In this document: piece after piece, positions 46,301 through 57,275 of the stretch
Layout of the letters: every line of letters starts with the position of its first letter
Numbering within the stretch: position 1 is the first letter of the stretch
Assembly (NCBI GenBank): GCA_021014325.1
Contig: CM037474.1
Coordinates: 1,699,001-1,763,000 of the forward strand
Direction of reading: 5' to 3'
Source of the DNA: Plazaster borealis
Taxonomy: Eukaryota; Echinodermata; Asteroidea; Forcipulatida; Labidiasteridae
DNA length: 64,000 nucleotides
Notes under the pieces: generated by a model
The model's database searches: none
Told to the model about the DNA's origin: nothing
Seen by the model: the letters and a program-made list of their open reading frames with translations, nothing else
Position numbers and translations under genes: made by a program

Positions 46301-47849
46301 AGTAACTAAAGTAACATCGATTTGCAATGGTAACATTAATGGAGGAACAGATGATGTCCCATTGGTGGGTACTTTGAAAATGAGCAATGATTTTGATTTT
46401 CCCAGCAATGAACCTGCAGATGAGGTCCTAGCTGGGACATCTTCTCTTTGCGGTTTTATCACTGAAGGAGAGAATATCTTTCACCCATCAAGGACAGCAT
46501 CCAAGAGTAAAGATAATATGGATATCGCTCAGCAAGAAAATGATGAAAGAGCAGAGACTTTTGTTTCATCAACGGCATCATCCAAGGTGAAAGATGACAG
46601 AGACACTGTCTTCCAGGAGAAAGAAGACAAAATGACCAAAAGAGTATCTTCTGACTCTAGTCTTCCCTCTGAAGGTAGAGTGGCTGACTCCCCATTGATG
46701 GCATCATCCAAAAAGGAGGATGACTTCAAAATAGCCGACGAAGAAGATGACAGAATCGGTGCAGTTCGTGACCCCATTAATCACAGCCGTGTCAATTCAG
46801 GAGAAAGGAATGATGTTTCTGACAGGGCGGAGGATACAGTAATTTTAGCCGAGGAAGAGGTAGATAGATGTGAAAAGAAAGATCAAGTGTCAATGAAAAC
46901 GGAAAAATCGGAAGTGGAAGAGAAGGTTTGCTTTTCATGGAGACCATCTCCAGATTTCCATAGCAGTCTTTTACCTGAAAACACGGATGGTTTTTCAGTT
47001 GCCAATTCCAATAGTAGCGAATGCGATGATACTACGGAAGAGCCATTGACAGCTGACAGCATGAGAATGAAGATGCACAGTGGTCCTATGCATCAAACAA
47101 GTACGACTTTACCTGAACAAAATGCCGTTGGTAATCACATCCCTGAAACTGTGTCTGTAAGACAATGGCGCATGAGACAACGCAATCAAACAGAGGCTGT
47201 GAGAAGTAAAAACTGCATTGATAAAACAGCACCATCCCAAAAAACATGCATTCCATTGCCAGCTTCCAAAAGATCAATTGGTAGAAAATCTCAAGGTTCT
47301 GGTGGCAAGCCAACTTGGATCAAGCCAGCTAGGGTAAATTCAAACGCATCAGAGAGTACAAAGACTTCAAAGGATCCGTTGCAGACAGACTCTGTTGTCT
47401 CCTCTGCCAAGACATGCCGTGATGAGTCGAACCTGGGCGCGGATCCAATTTGGCAGTCCTACACAGAATATCTTACACCTAAAAGTGTCGGTATTGATTC
47501 TGATGTTGGTCTATCCGACTCTGGTTCTGATGACGTCAGTTCTGCTGAAAGCCAAGATTCACCTGATGATGGTTTGTCAATCGAGGGCGGTGGAGATAAT
47601 AAACCCCAGCAGATCTGGCACCCTGACTACAGGTATGACTCAGCCACAGCCCAGGGATGTTGGTTACCAAATCCCTATGAGCTGCATTCATCTGCTAGTT
47701 ATTATGCGGTGCCTGACTACATGTCATTCGCAACCCCAAACCAGGTCAATCATAACCAGTATTTTCCCCCAGGGTTTCATCAAGAAGATTTTTATAACGG
47801 TGCTTATGTTGGAAGGTATAACACACAGCCACATCATTCCAACTATTGA
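37387..47849 (+). CDS. DDX20: DDX20/Gemin3, DEAD-box helicase of the SMN complex
   Basis: Exons are 37387-37576, 39590-39853, 40735-40846, 41310-41452, 42531-42669, 43332-43473, 44014-44221 and 45484-47849. Together they give 1187 aa in phase. Helicase motifs in order: Q motif GFERPSPIQ (44-52), Walker A AKAGTGKT (68-75), PTREIA (about 101-106), TPGR (150-153), DEAD (174-177), SAT (204-206), ARGID (about 332-336) and [10 protein letters not shown] (357-366). Sequence around the motifs ([22 protein letters not shown]) is specific to DDX20. The protein works with SMN and Gemins in cytoplasmic snRNP assembly. The last exon alone encodes 788 residues: acidic and Ser-rich, with a conserved [10 protein letters not shown] block near 525 and a Tyr/Asn-rich end. 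Human DDX20 has 824 residues, so this tail is much longer. The first in-frame ATG has A at -3. AATAAA at 48720 or 49110 may serve polyadenylation. Confidence 0.96.
37584..39141. mobile_element. TIR element with GAAGGATTTGGGC subterminal repeats, split by another insertion
   Basis: The ends are TTAACCCTAA and TTAGGGTTAA, flanked by TGA on both sides (37581-37583 and 39142-39144), which suggests a 3-bp target duplication. Inside each end are several copies of GAAGGATTTGGGC or close variants (about five left, three right), in the same orientation. The middle is occupied by the element at 37846-38926. It sits at the start of DDX20 intron 1, touching the donor site. Confidence 0.7.
37846..38926. 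mobile_element. Non-autonomous TIR element, GTTGGGCGC family, copy 1
   Basis: The ends TGTTGGGCGCAATCTTTGAA and its inverse are identical over 44 bp, flanked by GTAA on both sides (37842-37845 and 38927-38930). Subterminal blocks are rich in GCGCGAATTTTAAA or TTTGCGCG. It is 1081 bp long and has no long ORF. A second copy lies at 58610-59437. Confidence 0.8.
39380..39469. repeat. GCTTAAGCAGC-family repeat, half copy
   Basis: GGTTACCACTTATG, TCCTGCTAATTTTTGCTTAG and GCTTAAGCAGCTCTATGAAA match one arm of the 50082 copy. It lies in DDX20 intron 1, just 5' of exon 2. Confidence 0.55.
39899..40037. mobile_element. 139-bp foldback
   Basis: GACCCCTTGCATTGGCTGCC on the left is mirrored by GGCAGCCAATGCAAGGGGTC on the right. 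Inner parts pair less well. It lies in DDX20 intron 2, about 45 bp after exon 2. Confidence 0.75.
40895..41265 (+). repeat. CCACCCCAACCT minisatellite/microsatellite
   Basis: About 370 bp of strongly strand-asymmetric C/A-rich sequence repeats CACCCCAACCTC and CACCCAAACCTC with phase slips, ending 44 bp before DDX20 exon 4. It creates a spurious Pro-rich open frame. Confidence 0.9.
41645..41867. mobile_element. 223-bp foldback
   Basis: GACACAATCGGCGACCGGAG on the left is mirrored by CTCTGGTCGCCAATTGTGTC on the right. Further pairing includes TGTAAACAAAC with GTTTGTTTACA and GCAGTGTGCAT with ATGCACACTGC. It lies in DDX20 intron 4. Confidence 0.75.
43676..43939 (+). repeat. SINE-1, 5'-truncated
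   Basis: It begins at the CTTGTGTTCTTAGGCAA block and runs through GTAAATGGGTACCTGCGAGG to a GCACCTCATAAATGCC tail and an ATT run. It lies in DDX20 intron 6. Confidence 0.7.
44262..44890 (+). repeat. Cluster of three partial SINE-1 copies
   Basis: Head and body segments restart at about 44262, 44391 (CATGTCGTGGCCTAACGG with B box GGTTCGAACCCC) and 44565 (GTGTTGTCGCCTAACG). All are plus strand. Repeated heads without tails suggest tandem or nested integration. They lie in DDX20 intron 7. Confidence 0.65.
44899..45331 (-). repeat. SINE-1, long full-length form
   Basis: The head at the high-coordinate end is GTGTCGTGGCCGAGCGG with B box GGTTCGAATCCC. The body has GACGTTAAGCC and ACGTGCATTACAC-like blocks. 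The tail is GCGCTATATAAGAAGCC plus ATT repeats. It abuts the plus-strand cluster, so the two SINE groups face each other. Confidence 0.8.
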
Positions 47850-47965
47850 AAATCTTGATTTGAAAAGCTTAGGCCTTCACTTATTTAGACTATAGCTTTC
47901 AAGAAATCTGAAAAAAAGGTCGAGCAAACCTGGAATGACATAGCGGCCATGGAGGCCATGGCCTA

Positions 47966-48138
47966 GGGCCCAATTTCATAAAGCATGTAAGCACATACAC
48001 TTGCTAAGCACAGAAAACTCTTGCTTAGGGAAAAATAGCTTACCAGCCAAAATACCATACAGTTACCATTGAATCTTGCTTAGCAAAGAAATTTGCTGAG
48101 CAGAATTTTCTGCTTAAGAGCTTTATGAAATTGGGCCC
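47966..48138. mobile_element. GCTTAAGCAGC-family foldback, full copy
   Basis: GGGCCCAATTTCATAAAGC on the left is mirrored by GCTTTATGAAATTGGGCCC on the right, with inner arms rich in GCTTAGCA and GCTGAGCA. Confidence 0.75.
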
Positions 48139-49257
48139 TTTTCTTGGCCTTGGTTTTCCATATAAATTTTTTCAATGGAAGTACCTTTTGCAAAATGAAA
48201 ATGGCCTTGCCCCTCAAAGATGAAATTCAGGGCCTGGTCAAGTGACAAGCTTTGGATTAAAATGCCATGCATCCCGATTGACAATAATTGGACCTACCCC
48301 AAATTGAGACCAAGTAGTTGGGACAGGCCCACATATAGACCCCTCTCAGATGAAGTCACTGTTTTACCTGCTATGCTGGAGTACTTCTATGGGCACATCA
48401 TACACACATGTTACTAGAACTGTATGAACATGTGCTAAGAAACGCAACGCTGGATGGCACTATGTGTACAAATCCTACATGTGCATAGCACTCCAGCATG
48501 GCAGCCCTGCATTGCTATAGAAATGTGAGGTCAGTGAGAAGGTTCAATGATCTTTATTTAGTTGGAAGTTGAAAGAAATTCACACAGAAAAGGGACATAA
48601 AGTCTGTACACATTGTAGTTGTAACAATTTTGGTTAATTAATATTTATAGTTTGAAAACCATTGCATTGGTTATTTGGCACCATTATTTTAAAAAACTCA
48701 CGACACATTTACTACTGGCAATAAATTAAATTAAGGAAAACATGTGACATAGCAACTGTAACTGTAATCAGCAGTTGAAATGTGCAATTTCATTTCCTTC
48801 ACAAAGGCTACATGATGAATTTGAATACATGCCAGATTCTACAAAATAGCCATTCAAATAAATGGATAAAATTGAAATCCTAATCATGCAAGACAACTGT
48901 ATATGTACAATAACTTCTATATTAAAAGGCATTAAAAGTGTGCACAGCTTCATTCGTGGTACACATAATTTTTGGGAGACTTGCCTTGTGAACAATGGAG
49001 TGAAAACTACTGATGTAAAAGTTAATTCTAATAAAACTAATTTATAAATCGCTTCATTGCATCTTATGATGAACGTTAAGTGCTACCATTGAATGTGTCG
49101 ACAATGAAGAATAAAGAGTGCCTAATTTTGTTGTTCATAACTAAAAGTGTACCCGTGATTGTAGCTGTGCACACATAACAAGTCACTAGAGAATAACTTG
49201 GCACAAATAGTTTGCATAGAATTCAAAAGAAAGTGTAGGCCAGTGTGATCACACCAG

Positions 49258-49406
49258 GAGCCGATTTCACAAAGCAATAAAATTCATCGCAAGACAAATT
49301 TTCAGTATCACCATAGTGATTTGTATTGTGACATCACACTTTACTAAGCAACTACGATTGATTTGCAGTTACGATCAATCTTAGATCTTTGTGAAATCGG
49401 CCCCAG
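49258..49406. mobile_element. GATTTCACAAAG foldback, uninterrupted copy
   Basis: GAGCCGATTTCACAAAGC on the left is mirrored by TTTGTGAAATCGGCCCC on the right. The middle has ATAGTGATTTGTATTGTGAC and GATTGATTTGCAGTTACGAT. It is the same repeat as the interrupted copy at 55871-56752. Confidence 0.75.
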
Positions 49407-50081
49407 GTTCCCTGTATACATTATTAACTGTCAACACTTATTAAGCAAATACAATGAAAAGGGAACCAGACCAGTGTCAAGTTGAATGGAAGAAGAAAAC
49501 ACTGCAGTTAATTTCAAGACAAATGATAAAGTTAAACTCTAGAGCACTTTCTACATTTATATTATAAAAAAGTACTTGCATGCAGTATTTTTTAAGGACA
49601 TGTATAAAATATAGAAAAACATCTTAGATTTATCTGCTGGTTTATAAAAAAATATGAGACACCTGTTTCATTGAAATATGCACATCGGGATGTAACTTTT
49701 ACTCTTGTCAGGAAATTTGGTTGAATTATCTCTTTCCCCCAAAACAGGGGCAGATTTAGAAGCCCCCCTCCCTTATTTTCCCGAACTGAACAAACAAATA
49801 ATTGAAAGGCAAACAGCAAATTCTTAATTTAAAAATTGGTGAAATATAATGTGTAAACCGTGTGAATTGCTTCTGAACTGTCCTTGATTTAACCAGAGAG
49901 CATCTACTGTTCAACAATTTCATAGAGGCACAACAGCGGGCCCGGACCAGATAGCGCCCCTATTTTTGAGATGCAAATAAGTACCTAAGAAACTGTACAA
50001 GACTGCAAGAGTAAATCAATAAATTTGAATTCTTCTTACTCTCTTTAAAACTTTTGCTCAAAATTAAGGGGAAAGTGACCA

Positions 50082-50271
50082 GGGCCCAATTTGATAGAGC
50101 TGCTTAAAGCAGAGAAAAGTGCTAAGCACAACACAATTATGCTCACCAGAATAAGGTTACCGGCTAAAATACCATTTTGCATATACAAATGTTACTGGTA
50201 TCCTGCTTAGTTTTGCTAAGAAGAAAAATGTTAAGCAATTTGTTCTGCTTTAAGCAGCTCTATGAGGGCCC
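50082..50271. mobile_element. GCTTAAGCAGC-family foldback, full copy
   Basis: GGGCCCAATTTGATAGAGCT and its inverse AGCTCTATGAGGGCCC mark the ends. The arms meet around an AAATACCATTTTGCATATAC centre. Confidence 0.75.
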
Positions 50272-51201
50272 AGGACTCACCTCAGATGGCACCACAGAGC
50301 ATCTAGAATTAAAACTTTTCTGAGGCCCGCTTAATGGCCCAGAGCCCCACAGCATAAGGGCTTTGCGTTTTGATTTACTATTGGAGGAATTTTGTGATGA
50401 ACCCTGTATCTGCTTCTGTGATGAGACATGCCAATGATTTTGAGCTTTCTACAAGCTTGTTTTCAAAGCCTTTCAGTATAAAATTGCACCTATTCCATAG
50501 ATTATCATTCAAAAAAATTACCATAAGGCCACCTGCATTATTCTTTGCTGAAAATGTTCAACTTGGAAATTAGCTCTCAAGCTTTGCACACCCCCCCCTA
50601 CCATCTGAAAATCCTGGATCTGGCCTTAGAAACAATGGTGGTCCTCTTTTAAGTCCTGTACTAATAATGTTTCTTTTTGTTCATTATGCATTTTTGAAAT
50701 GTATCTCCCATGTCCTATTTTTTTATTTTATGACAATGCCATCACTGCCACAAAAAATTGTACGGACCTGTTTTGTTTTGTGTTTTTTTGTTTAAATTTT
50801 TAGGGGGACCAGGACAATTTATTTTGAACTATTTCAACAATATTATAATATAAATCACATGATGCTGATTCAATTTTATTATGTTGTTAATTTTATATTT
50901 AACTGAGAAATAAACTGGTAGTGATATTTTTTTATTTCCAAAAATGAATTTCGTTTGCATATATTCCGTGACTACAACAAAATACCTAAAGTCTGTTATC
51001 CCCCCCCCCCCCCAAAAAAAGTTCAACAAGTTGGACAAATCAGATGTGATTTCGTCAGCTTGTGTTCCGGTTTTTTTATACATTTTTTATAAGTTTTAAT
51101 TTAGTTCACGACTGTCATAGTACTCCCAAATTACATACACACGTAGGTGTGGTTTAAAAAGGCTACAGAAAGTAAGAAATAAATATCAAAATGAATTTGA
51201 C

Positions 51202-51578
51202 TTAAAGGCACTGAACACGTTTGGAAATTGTCAAAGACCAGTGTTCTCACTTGGTGTATCCCAACATATGCATAAAATAACAAGCCTGTGAAAATTTGGG
51301 CTGAATTGGTCATCGAAGTTGCAATAAAAATGATGAAAGAAAAAACACCCTTGTTGTACAAATTTGTGTGCTTTCAGATTGGAATAAAAACTTCTTGCAA
51401 GAAGTTTTTATTATTAATTTTGTGGAAAATTACCTCTTTCTCAAAAACTACGTTACTTCAGAGGGAGTCGTTTCCTACAATGTTTTATACTATCAACAGC
51501 TCTCCGTTGCTTCTTTTTAAGTAAGTTTTTATGCTAATATTTGTTTGAGTCATTACCAAACGTGTACGATACCTTTAA
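51202..51578. mobile_element. TTAA MITE family A at the TMEM229 stop codon
   Basis: TTAA occurs at both ends (51202-51205 and 51575-51578). The ends read AGGCACTGAACACGTTTGG and the inverse of AGGTATCGTACACGTTTGG. The right-hand TTAA overlaps the TAA stop of the minus-strand TMEM229-type gene. A minus-strand AATAAA at 51407-51412, in the MITE centre, could act as a poly(A) signal. Confidence 0.8.
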
Positions 51579-52678
51579 GTAAGTTTCATTGAAATCGGCA
51601 CAACTCTCAAATTTAGTAGATATCGTGATAAACAATCTTGCCAAAGTCCACACAGAGCCCAGCATGGGGCATACGTCAGCGTGATGAGACCCAAGACGTT
51701 TAGAGACCTGTCGCTGTAGTCCCACGAACAAGCATCGAACTGCCGTAGTATGAGCCCGGCGCTAAGCTCCCAAAGGAACGCAACACACACGTACAGGGCT
51801 ATCCTTGGACCCAGCGAAACCCGATGACGTAAGTGGACGTACATACGCTCGATTACGTAACTTGCGCTCCCGTAAATGAAGAAGGAATAGATTGAAGAGT
51901 AGCCGACCAGCTATTTAGTATAATGGAAGAAATACAATAAATTTATATCATTTTTCCGCTTTACAAAGACCTGCAAAGACAGATAAGTTTGCATTGTGGA
52001 TGGAATAACAAAATAATTATAGACCTATGCCCAAATCTTCGTTTTTATAAGCTTTCTCAAGACGTATTGTACCAATAACTCTTCAGTCGGATTTGTTTTT
52101 AAAAAATGCAGTTCTGTAGAAAGGACGTTATCAGCTTCAACTTTGACTTCATAACTAATATTTTGCGATCAATTTCCTCCATGTCTTGAAAATCCTGGTT
52201 TCGTACTTTGACCTCATTGATACTTTAAAGAATTAAGTCAATAACAAAAACGTCATTTTGTATACGAATTACGATGCTATTCATATTGTTGGAATTTGTG
52301 TAGGTATAGATACGCGATAGAATAAAATTAAAATTGCCAAATTGTCATGCAATTTTTAGTGGTAAATGGCAAAAATCTCACCTGATTATTGGGTTTACCG
52401 TGGATAACAATTTCATACAAGGCCGTGAATACAATTTCATCCAGAAACCCGTGCAAACCGTAGAAAAATAACCTGGCTATCACGGGTAGGGGTTGGTAAC
52501 CAGACTCGTCAACGTCCCCTATCCTCGTCAGTACACCATTGCTCATCATAGATGTCGTTGCATTGCTTATGTTGTTATCATTGACATCTTTTCTTGCTGG
52601 GGATGCCTTAAACCGCCGATGGAGCAACCCTTCACGGTCGTTCTTCAATGTCTTCTTTGCTTCTTGAGTCTTCTTCAT
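51575..52678 (-). CDS. TMEM229-family multi-pass membrane protein
   Basis: Two exons, 52382-52678 and 51575-51910, join in phase (CAG|GTGAGA donor, AAATAG acceptor) to 210 aa. The first 60 residues are polar and not conserved. Four hydrophobic segments follow at about 64-92, 102-118, 132-152 and 170-188. Family blocks are RLFFYGLHGFLDEIVFTALY, YSFFIYGSASYVIERMY, FLWELSAGLILRQFDACSWD and LGLITLTYAPCWALCG, which match the order seen in vertebrate TMEM229A/B. The molecular function of the family is not established. The stop codon coincides with the end of a MITE, so the 3' UTR starts in transposon sequence. It is the shortest gene here, with one intron of 471 bp. Confidence 0.9.
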
Positions 52679-52760
52679 GATTCAGGAAAATGGAATGACT
52701 GGTGGTGGGTTGTTCTGCCAGACAATAGGATTGCTCTGCCAGTGGTTTCTTGAACGCGCG

Positions 52761-52772
52761 CCTTTATATAAA
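52761..52772 (-). promoter_or_regulatory. TATA box of the TMEM229-type gene
   Basis: The minus strand reads TTTATATAAAGG, about 83 bp upstream of the ATG, a distance that fits a TATA box plus a short 5' UTR. GCGCGC follows directly on the downstream side. It is the only clear TATA box I found near a start codon in this window. Confidence 0.6.
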
Positions 52773-53887
52773 CTGCACGTGCATCTCGTGCGTGGGTAAT
52801 CGTACACAACAAGCAACCTCGTTATTAATTCAATGAATTAAGCAAATGTACATGAACACCATCCATCCGTGCATTTCCTCGTTAGGGTGCTTACTACTTA
52901 GAATTTTCCCACACGCGCGTCTGATACACTGATAGTGTATCATTATGTCAATAATTCAAAACGATGCATAATGCGGCCCCGCAAGTCACTCACTGACGTA
53001 GATCCGATCGGAGCGTGACCCTATAGTCCTATACGGTAAATGGATGTGCTGCCGTACGCCTTATATTTAGCCTACCGGTATGTTATCACATGACTGATAT
53101 GTGGTGGTAGGCCTATTACTAATAGCAGGCATGATCGATAAATGAGGGAACATTTTAACAAACCATGAACAACAGTTTACCAACAACGAGCGGGTGAATC
53201 AGACACTATAGCTGTGCCATTATGCTCCGAGGTTATCTATAAAGGGGCCTAAAGTCTTTTGAAACGTATACCGGTAGCGCGTGAGAAATCCTGTCCAAAC
53301 GCCCACGCAATCAAAGGGACTAAAAATAACATCAGTTATAAAATACTGTTTTTTGTATAAAGAGGACACACCTTATCTTCTATTTCCCAAGAAAAACGGT
53401 GTATAACTTTCGTCCCTACAGCATAGACTGCATTTTATAAATGCGTTTAGCATTTGTTCATAATATTATTACCTGAGAAAATATAATTAGCTGTTGCAAA
53501 CTGCTTACGAACCGAAAGGACCTATGGTATAAATGAAAAAACAGTTAACGTTTCGACCTTAGCAGAGTCTTTCTCGAAGGCTAAATGACAACACAACAGA
53601 CACGTTCTCAAAGAACAAAATCTACCTAGCAAGTAGATATTATACACAATGTGTTACCGCAAACCAAATATATATTGATACCTCACCATGCAATGCCTCA
53701 AATCCTATAGACAACACAACACACATGAATAGGTGTCCATAAGCAGTCAAGTGGAAATACATAAATATATATATATAAAGAGAGAGAGGCATGCGAGAGC
53801 ACACATAAAAGGCAAGGGGGTAAACAATGAATAGGAGACAAAGGGGGGGGGTTGGAGTGAAGGGGCTACTTTGACCGCAAGAAGTTA

Positions 53888-54266
53888 TTAAAGGTATCGT
53901 ACATGTTTGGTATTTACTCAAAATATATATTAGCATAAAAACTGACTTGGTAACGAGCAACAGGGCGAGCTGTTGATAGTATAAAACATTGTGAGAAACG
54001 ACTCCCTCTGAAGTAACGTAGTTTTTGAGAAAGAGGTAATTTCTCACTAAAATATAAAAGACTTCTAGCTAGAGGCCTTTTTTTCCTATATCTGAGAGCA
54101 CACAAATGCACAAAAAGGGTGTATTTTCTTTCATCATTTTCTTGCAACTTCGATGACCAACTGAGCCCAAATTTTCACAGGCCAGTGTTGTTTTATGCAT
54201 ATGTTGGGATACACCAAATGAGAACACTGGTCTTTGACAATTACCAAACGTGTACGATGCCTTTAA
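53888..54266. mobile_element. TTAA MITE family A
   Basis: TTAA ends with AGGTATCGTACATGTTTGG and the inverse of AGGCATCGTACACGTTTGG. It is in the same orientation as the 19358 copy. Confidence 0.8.
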
Positions 54267-54819
54267 GAGAAATCAATGTATAGTCCTGAGGAATAATCAA
54301 ATTATGCAGTTTCCACGCAGGTTAGGCCTTTGCAACAACGTAAGAGGTCAAGTTTGATATTGAAGATGAACTTCGATGTTGTCATATGATGAGGCATTAT
54401 TATATAGGTCTGTGACTTTTTAAGAATGTTGAAAGTCAAAGTACAACAAAGTTAACATTCAAAGACAAATGATTTTAATAATTTGGGGGTTCTTTTGTTG
54501 TAATTTTGTTTTTACCCCGTCCCTTCTCAGGCTCCGTTGGCCAAATTTAGACCGACTGTTGGGCTTACTCATAGGATACTTGAGCAAGTCCCTTTCGCTA
54601 TGCTCGGTTCTTCGAACACTACAAACAGGAACTCATTAATAAGTAAATTGCACCTCGTTTCTGCCACCCAGTCATGATCACCTGCTTCCAAAATGATATT
54701 TGGTTCTTACCATTACTTAATTCTGGCGTCACTCGGTTACCAGTTTGCGTCATTAATACCGTCACCACAAAACCCGACTTTGGTGACGCGCACGCAACGT
54801 ATACAACTTATGTCACCTG

Positions 54820-55186
54820 TTAAAGGCACTGTACACGTTTGGTAATTGTCAAAGACCAGTGTTCTCACTTGGTGTATCCCAACATATGCATGAAATAACA
54901 AGCCTGTGAAAATTTGGGCTCAATTGGTCATCGAAGTTGCAAGAAAATGATGAAAGAAAAACACCCTTGTTGTACAAATTTGTGTGCTTTCAGATAGGAA
55001 TAAAAACTTCTTGCAAGAAGTTTTTATTATTTTAGTGAGAAACTACCTCTTTCTCAAAAACTATACGTTACTTCAGAGGGAGTCGTTTCTCACAATGTTT
55101 TATACTATCAACAGCTCTCCGTTGCTTGTTACCAAGTAAGTTTTTATGCTAATATTTGTTTTGAGTCATTACCAAACGTGTACGAC
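54820..55186. mobile_element. TTAA MITE family A, right tip lost
   Basis: TTAA-AGGCACTGTACACGTTTGG is at the left. The right end reaches CCAAACGTGTACGA and then diverges before the TTAA. It is in the reverse orientation to the 53888 copy, with central palindrome ACTTCTTGCAAGAAGT. Confidence 0.75.
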
Positions 55187-55870
55187 CCTGCGATGCCCCA
55201 CCCCTGTCAGATTTACACGAATGCCATTCAGTACTGCAGCCAGTAGACCGTCGGGAAACGTGTATAACTCCTTTGTAATGTTGATTTCATACTTTTTTTT
55301 CGAAGCTAATAACCTTTCCGGATGTTGTAGAAACAGTTTGAAGGAAAAAAAATTAACAAAAATTAATTTTGTGTGTGTGTGTTAATTAGTATGTGTTTTC
55401 ACTGTAAGACCGCAGTATTTTTTGTGCACAAGTCCATGTAGAAAGTGTTTTCTAACTGGAGATTCCGAGCCCATGAGTCACACTGCCTATAGGGTCATAG
55501 ACCATGTCAATCGGGCCTGTCTGGGGATAAAACTTAAAGGGTTTCAACTATTTTTGCTAAAAACTAAATGAGTAATTAACTAAAATGTGTTTTCGGTCTA
55601 CTGGCTGCAGACCGGTAGGCCATCGGAGGGTTGAGCGAACCGGGCAATCTTAAAATATGCCTAATTAACGAAAGGGTCTATGGCCTATAGCCTATAAGTC
55701 AAAGCTCACTAAATGCAGAACTTCGCCTACCCCATGTAATCGGCGAATAATGCCAATAAGCTGGGGAAAAAGTTGGGATGGAGTACATTGGCAATTTCCA
55801 ATTGGGCGGGCCCATATGATTCCAGGAGAGCAATGGATATTGGGTGACTACACCTACCCAGGCACTTACC

Positions 55871-56752
55871 AGGGCTTGATTTCACAAAGCACTAAGATTC
55901 ATCTTAAAGATGAGTTGTTATCATTGCTATAGTGATTGTATGATGACATCACTCTTGCTTAGCTATTAAGATTGATTTGCAGTTAAAGGAACGTTACAGA
56001 ACCGGTAATTAAAATTTTCTTTAAGGTCACAGATTTACATAAAACTTACACGGTCTAATGATGATGATAGTAGAAAACATTCCTAGAAATATTTTTGTCT
56101 GAAATGCCATATTTGATGAAAAATAAATAAAACTAATTTCCGATTGGAGTTTATCGCTCATGAGCGTTTTATTCAATTAACACATGCAAATGTGTAATCG
56201 GTTTTTCACTATTTTCTCGTGACCCAGATGGCCGATCGATCTCAAACTTCTACAGGTTTGTCAGTTTATGTATACAAAAATATGGTGGATTATATAAAGT
56301 GCTTAACTGTTTTGTTAGCAAAAACCAATTCTGTAATGTTCCTTTAAAGGCATCGTACACGTTTGGTAATTACTCAAAATATATATTAGCATGAAAACTG
56401 ACTTGGTAACAAGTAACAGAGAGCTGTTGATAGTATAAAACATTGTGAGAAACGACTCCCACTGAAGTAACGTAGTTTTTGAGAAAGAGGTAATTTCTCA
56501 CTAAAACAATAAAAGACTTCTAGCTAGAAGCCTTTTATTCCTATCTGAAAGCACACAAATTTGTACAACAAGGGTGTTTTTTCTTTCATCATTTTCTTGC
56601 AATCGATGACCAATTGAGCCCAAATTTTCACAGGCTTGTTATATTATGCATATGTTGGGATACACCAAGTGAGAACACTGGTCTTTGACAATTACCAAAC
56701 GTGTACGATGCCTTTAAGATCGATCTTAACTTTTTATGAAATCGGCCCCAGG
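55871..56752. mobile_element. GATTTCACAAAG foldback interrupted by two adjacent TTAA elements
   Basis: The outer ends (GGGCTTGATTTCACAAAGC and TTATGAAATCGGCCCC) match the uninterrupted copy at 49258-49406. At GATTTGCAG-TTAA (55983-55986) an element with ends AGGAACGTTACAGAAC and TTCTGTAATGTTCC is inserted, up to TTAA at 56344-56347. There a family A MITE follows, ending at TTAA 56714-56717. After that the host repeat resumes with GATCGATCTTAAC. Confidence 0.8.
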
Positions 56753-57275
56753 ATCTACCAGGAATGGCTCTTGCTTTTTGCAAACCCCCATTTCGTCATC
56801 AATTATTATTTTATAAGATTTCAAGAAAATTTGTATGGTGGAAAAACAATTTGGAAATTAGTAGTGCTGTAACACCATGTCTATCTAAGCTTATCGAGTT
56901 GTGGTGGTTTTGAAAACAACCAGTGGTTTATCAATTCAAAGTTTCGATCTGTATGCTCTGCAGATCGTCCTCATGAGAAAACCTTTTCCCCCTGCCCGTT
57001 GGCTTTAATTTAGTCATTACAACAGCTGGATATAACACATTATGAATAATTGTCTGGAGCTCCCGCGGTCTTTTCTCGAGCACTTTAACAAACTGCACAC
57101 CTTTCAAATGATAATTATAATTTGAAAGCTGAAGACATAATTATCCCCTCCTTCATTCTGAATTGAAAATGAATGTTTTTTGTGCGGCACGCCCCCCCCC
57201 CGACAAGTCGAACGTGGGCAGAGCGGTTTGACATAGCGCCCCCTTGTGGGCAATGTATGTAAATAATGACTGAGG

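Larger units (their letters stand above)
47850..51201. other. Intergenic region after DDX20, repeats only
   Basis: It holds two GCTTAAGCAGC foldbacks (47966, 50082), a dispersed repeat (48425-48535) and the GATTTCACAAAG foldback (49258-49406). It also has two AATAAA sites (48720, 49110) and a 14-base C run near 51000. I see no gene. Confidence 0.6.
52773..57275. other. Intergenic region dominated by TTAA MITEs
   Basis: Between the divergent TMEM229-type and ARF genes lie family A copies at 53888, 54820 and 56344, an adjacent related element at 55983, and the older foldback they interrupt. A dispersed block at about 53540-53600 (GTTTCGACC, AGCAGAGTCTTTCTC) recurs at about 21293 and 29868. No gene is evident. 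Confidence 0.6.

Noticed and set aside
45374..47313. Minus-strand open frames opposite the DDX20 last exon
   Set aside because: They are shadows of the long plus-strand coding exon.
53640..54147. 135-codon minus-strand frame
   Set aside because: It overlaps a MITE and AT-rich repeats, shows no domain, and similar frames occur in other MITE copies.
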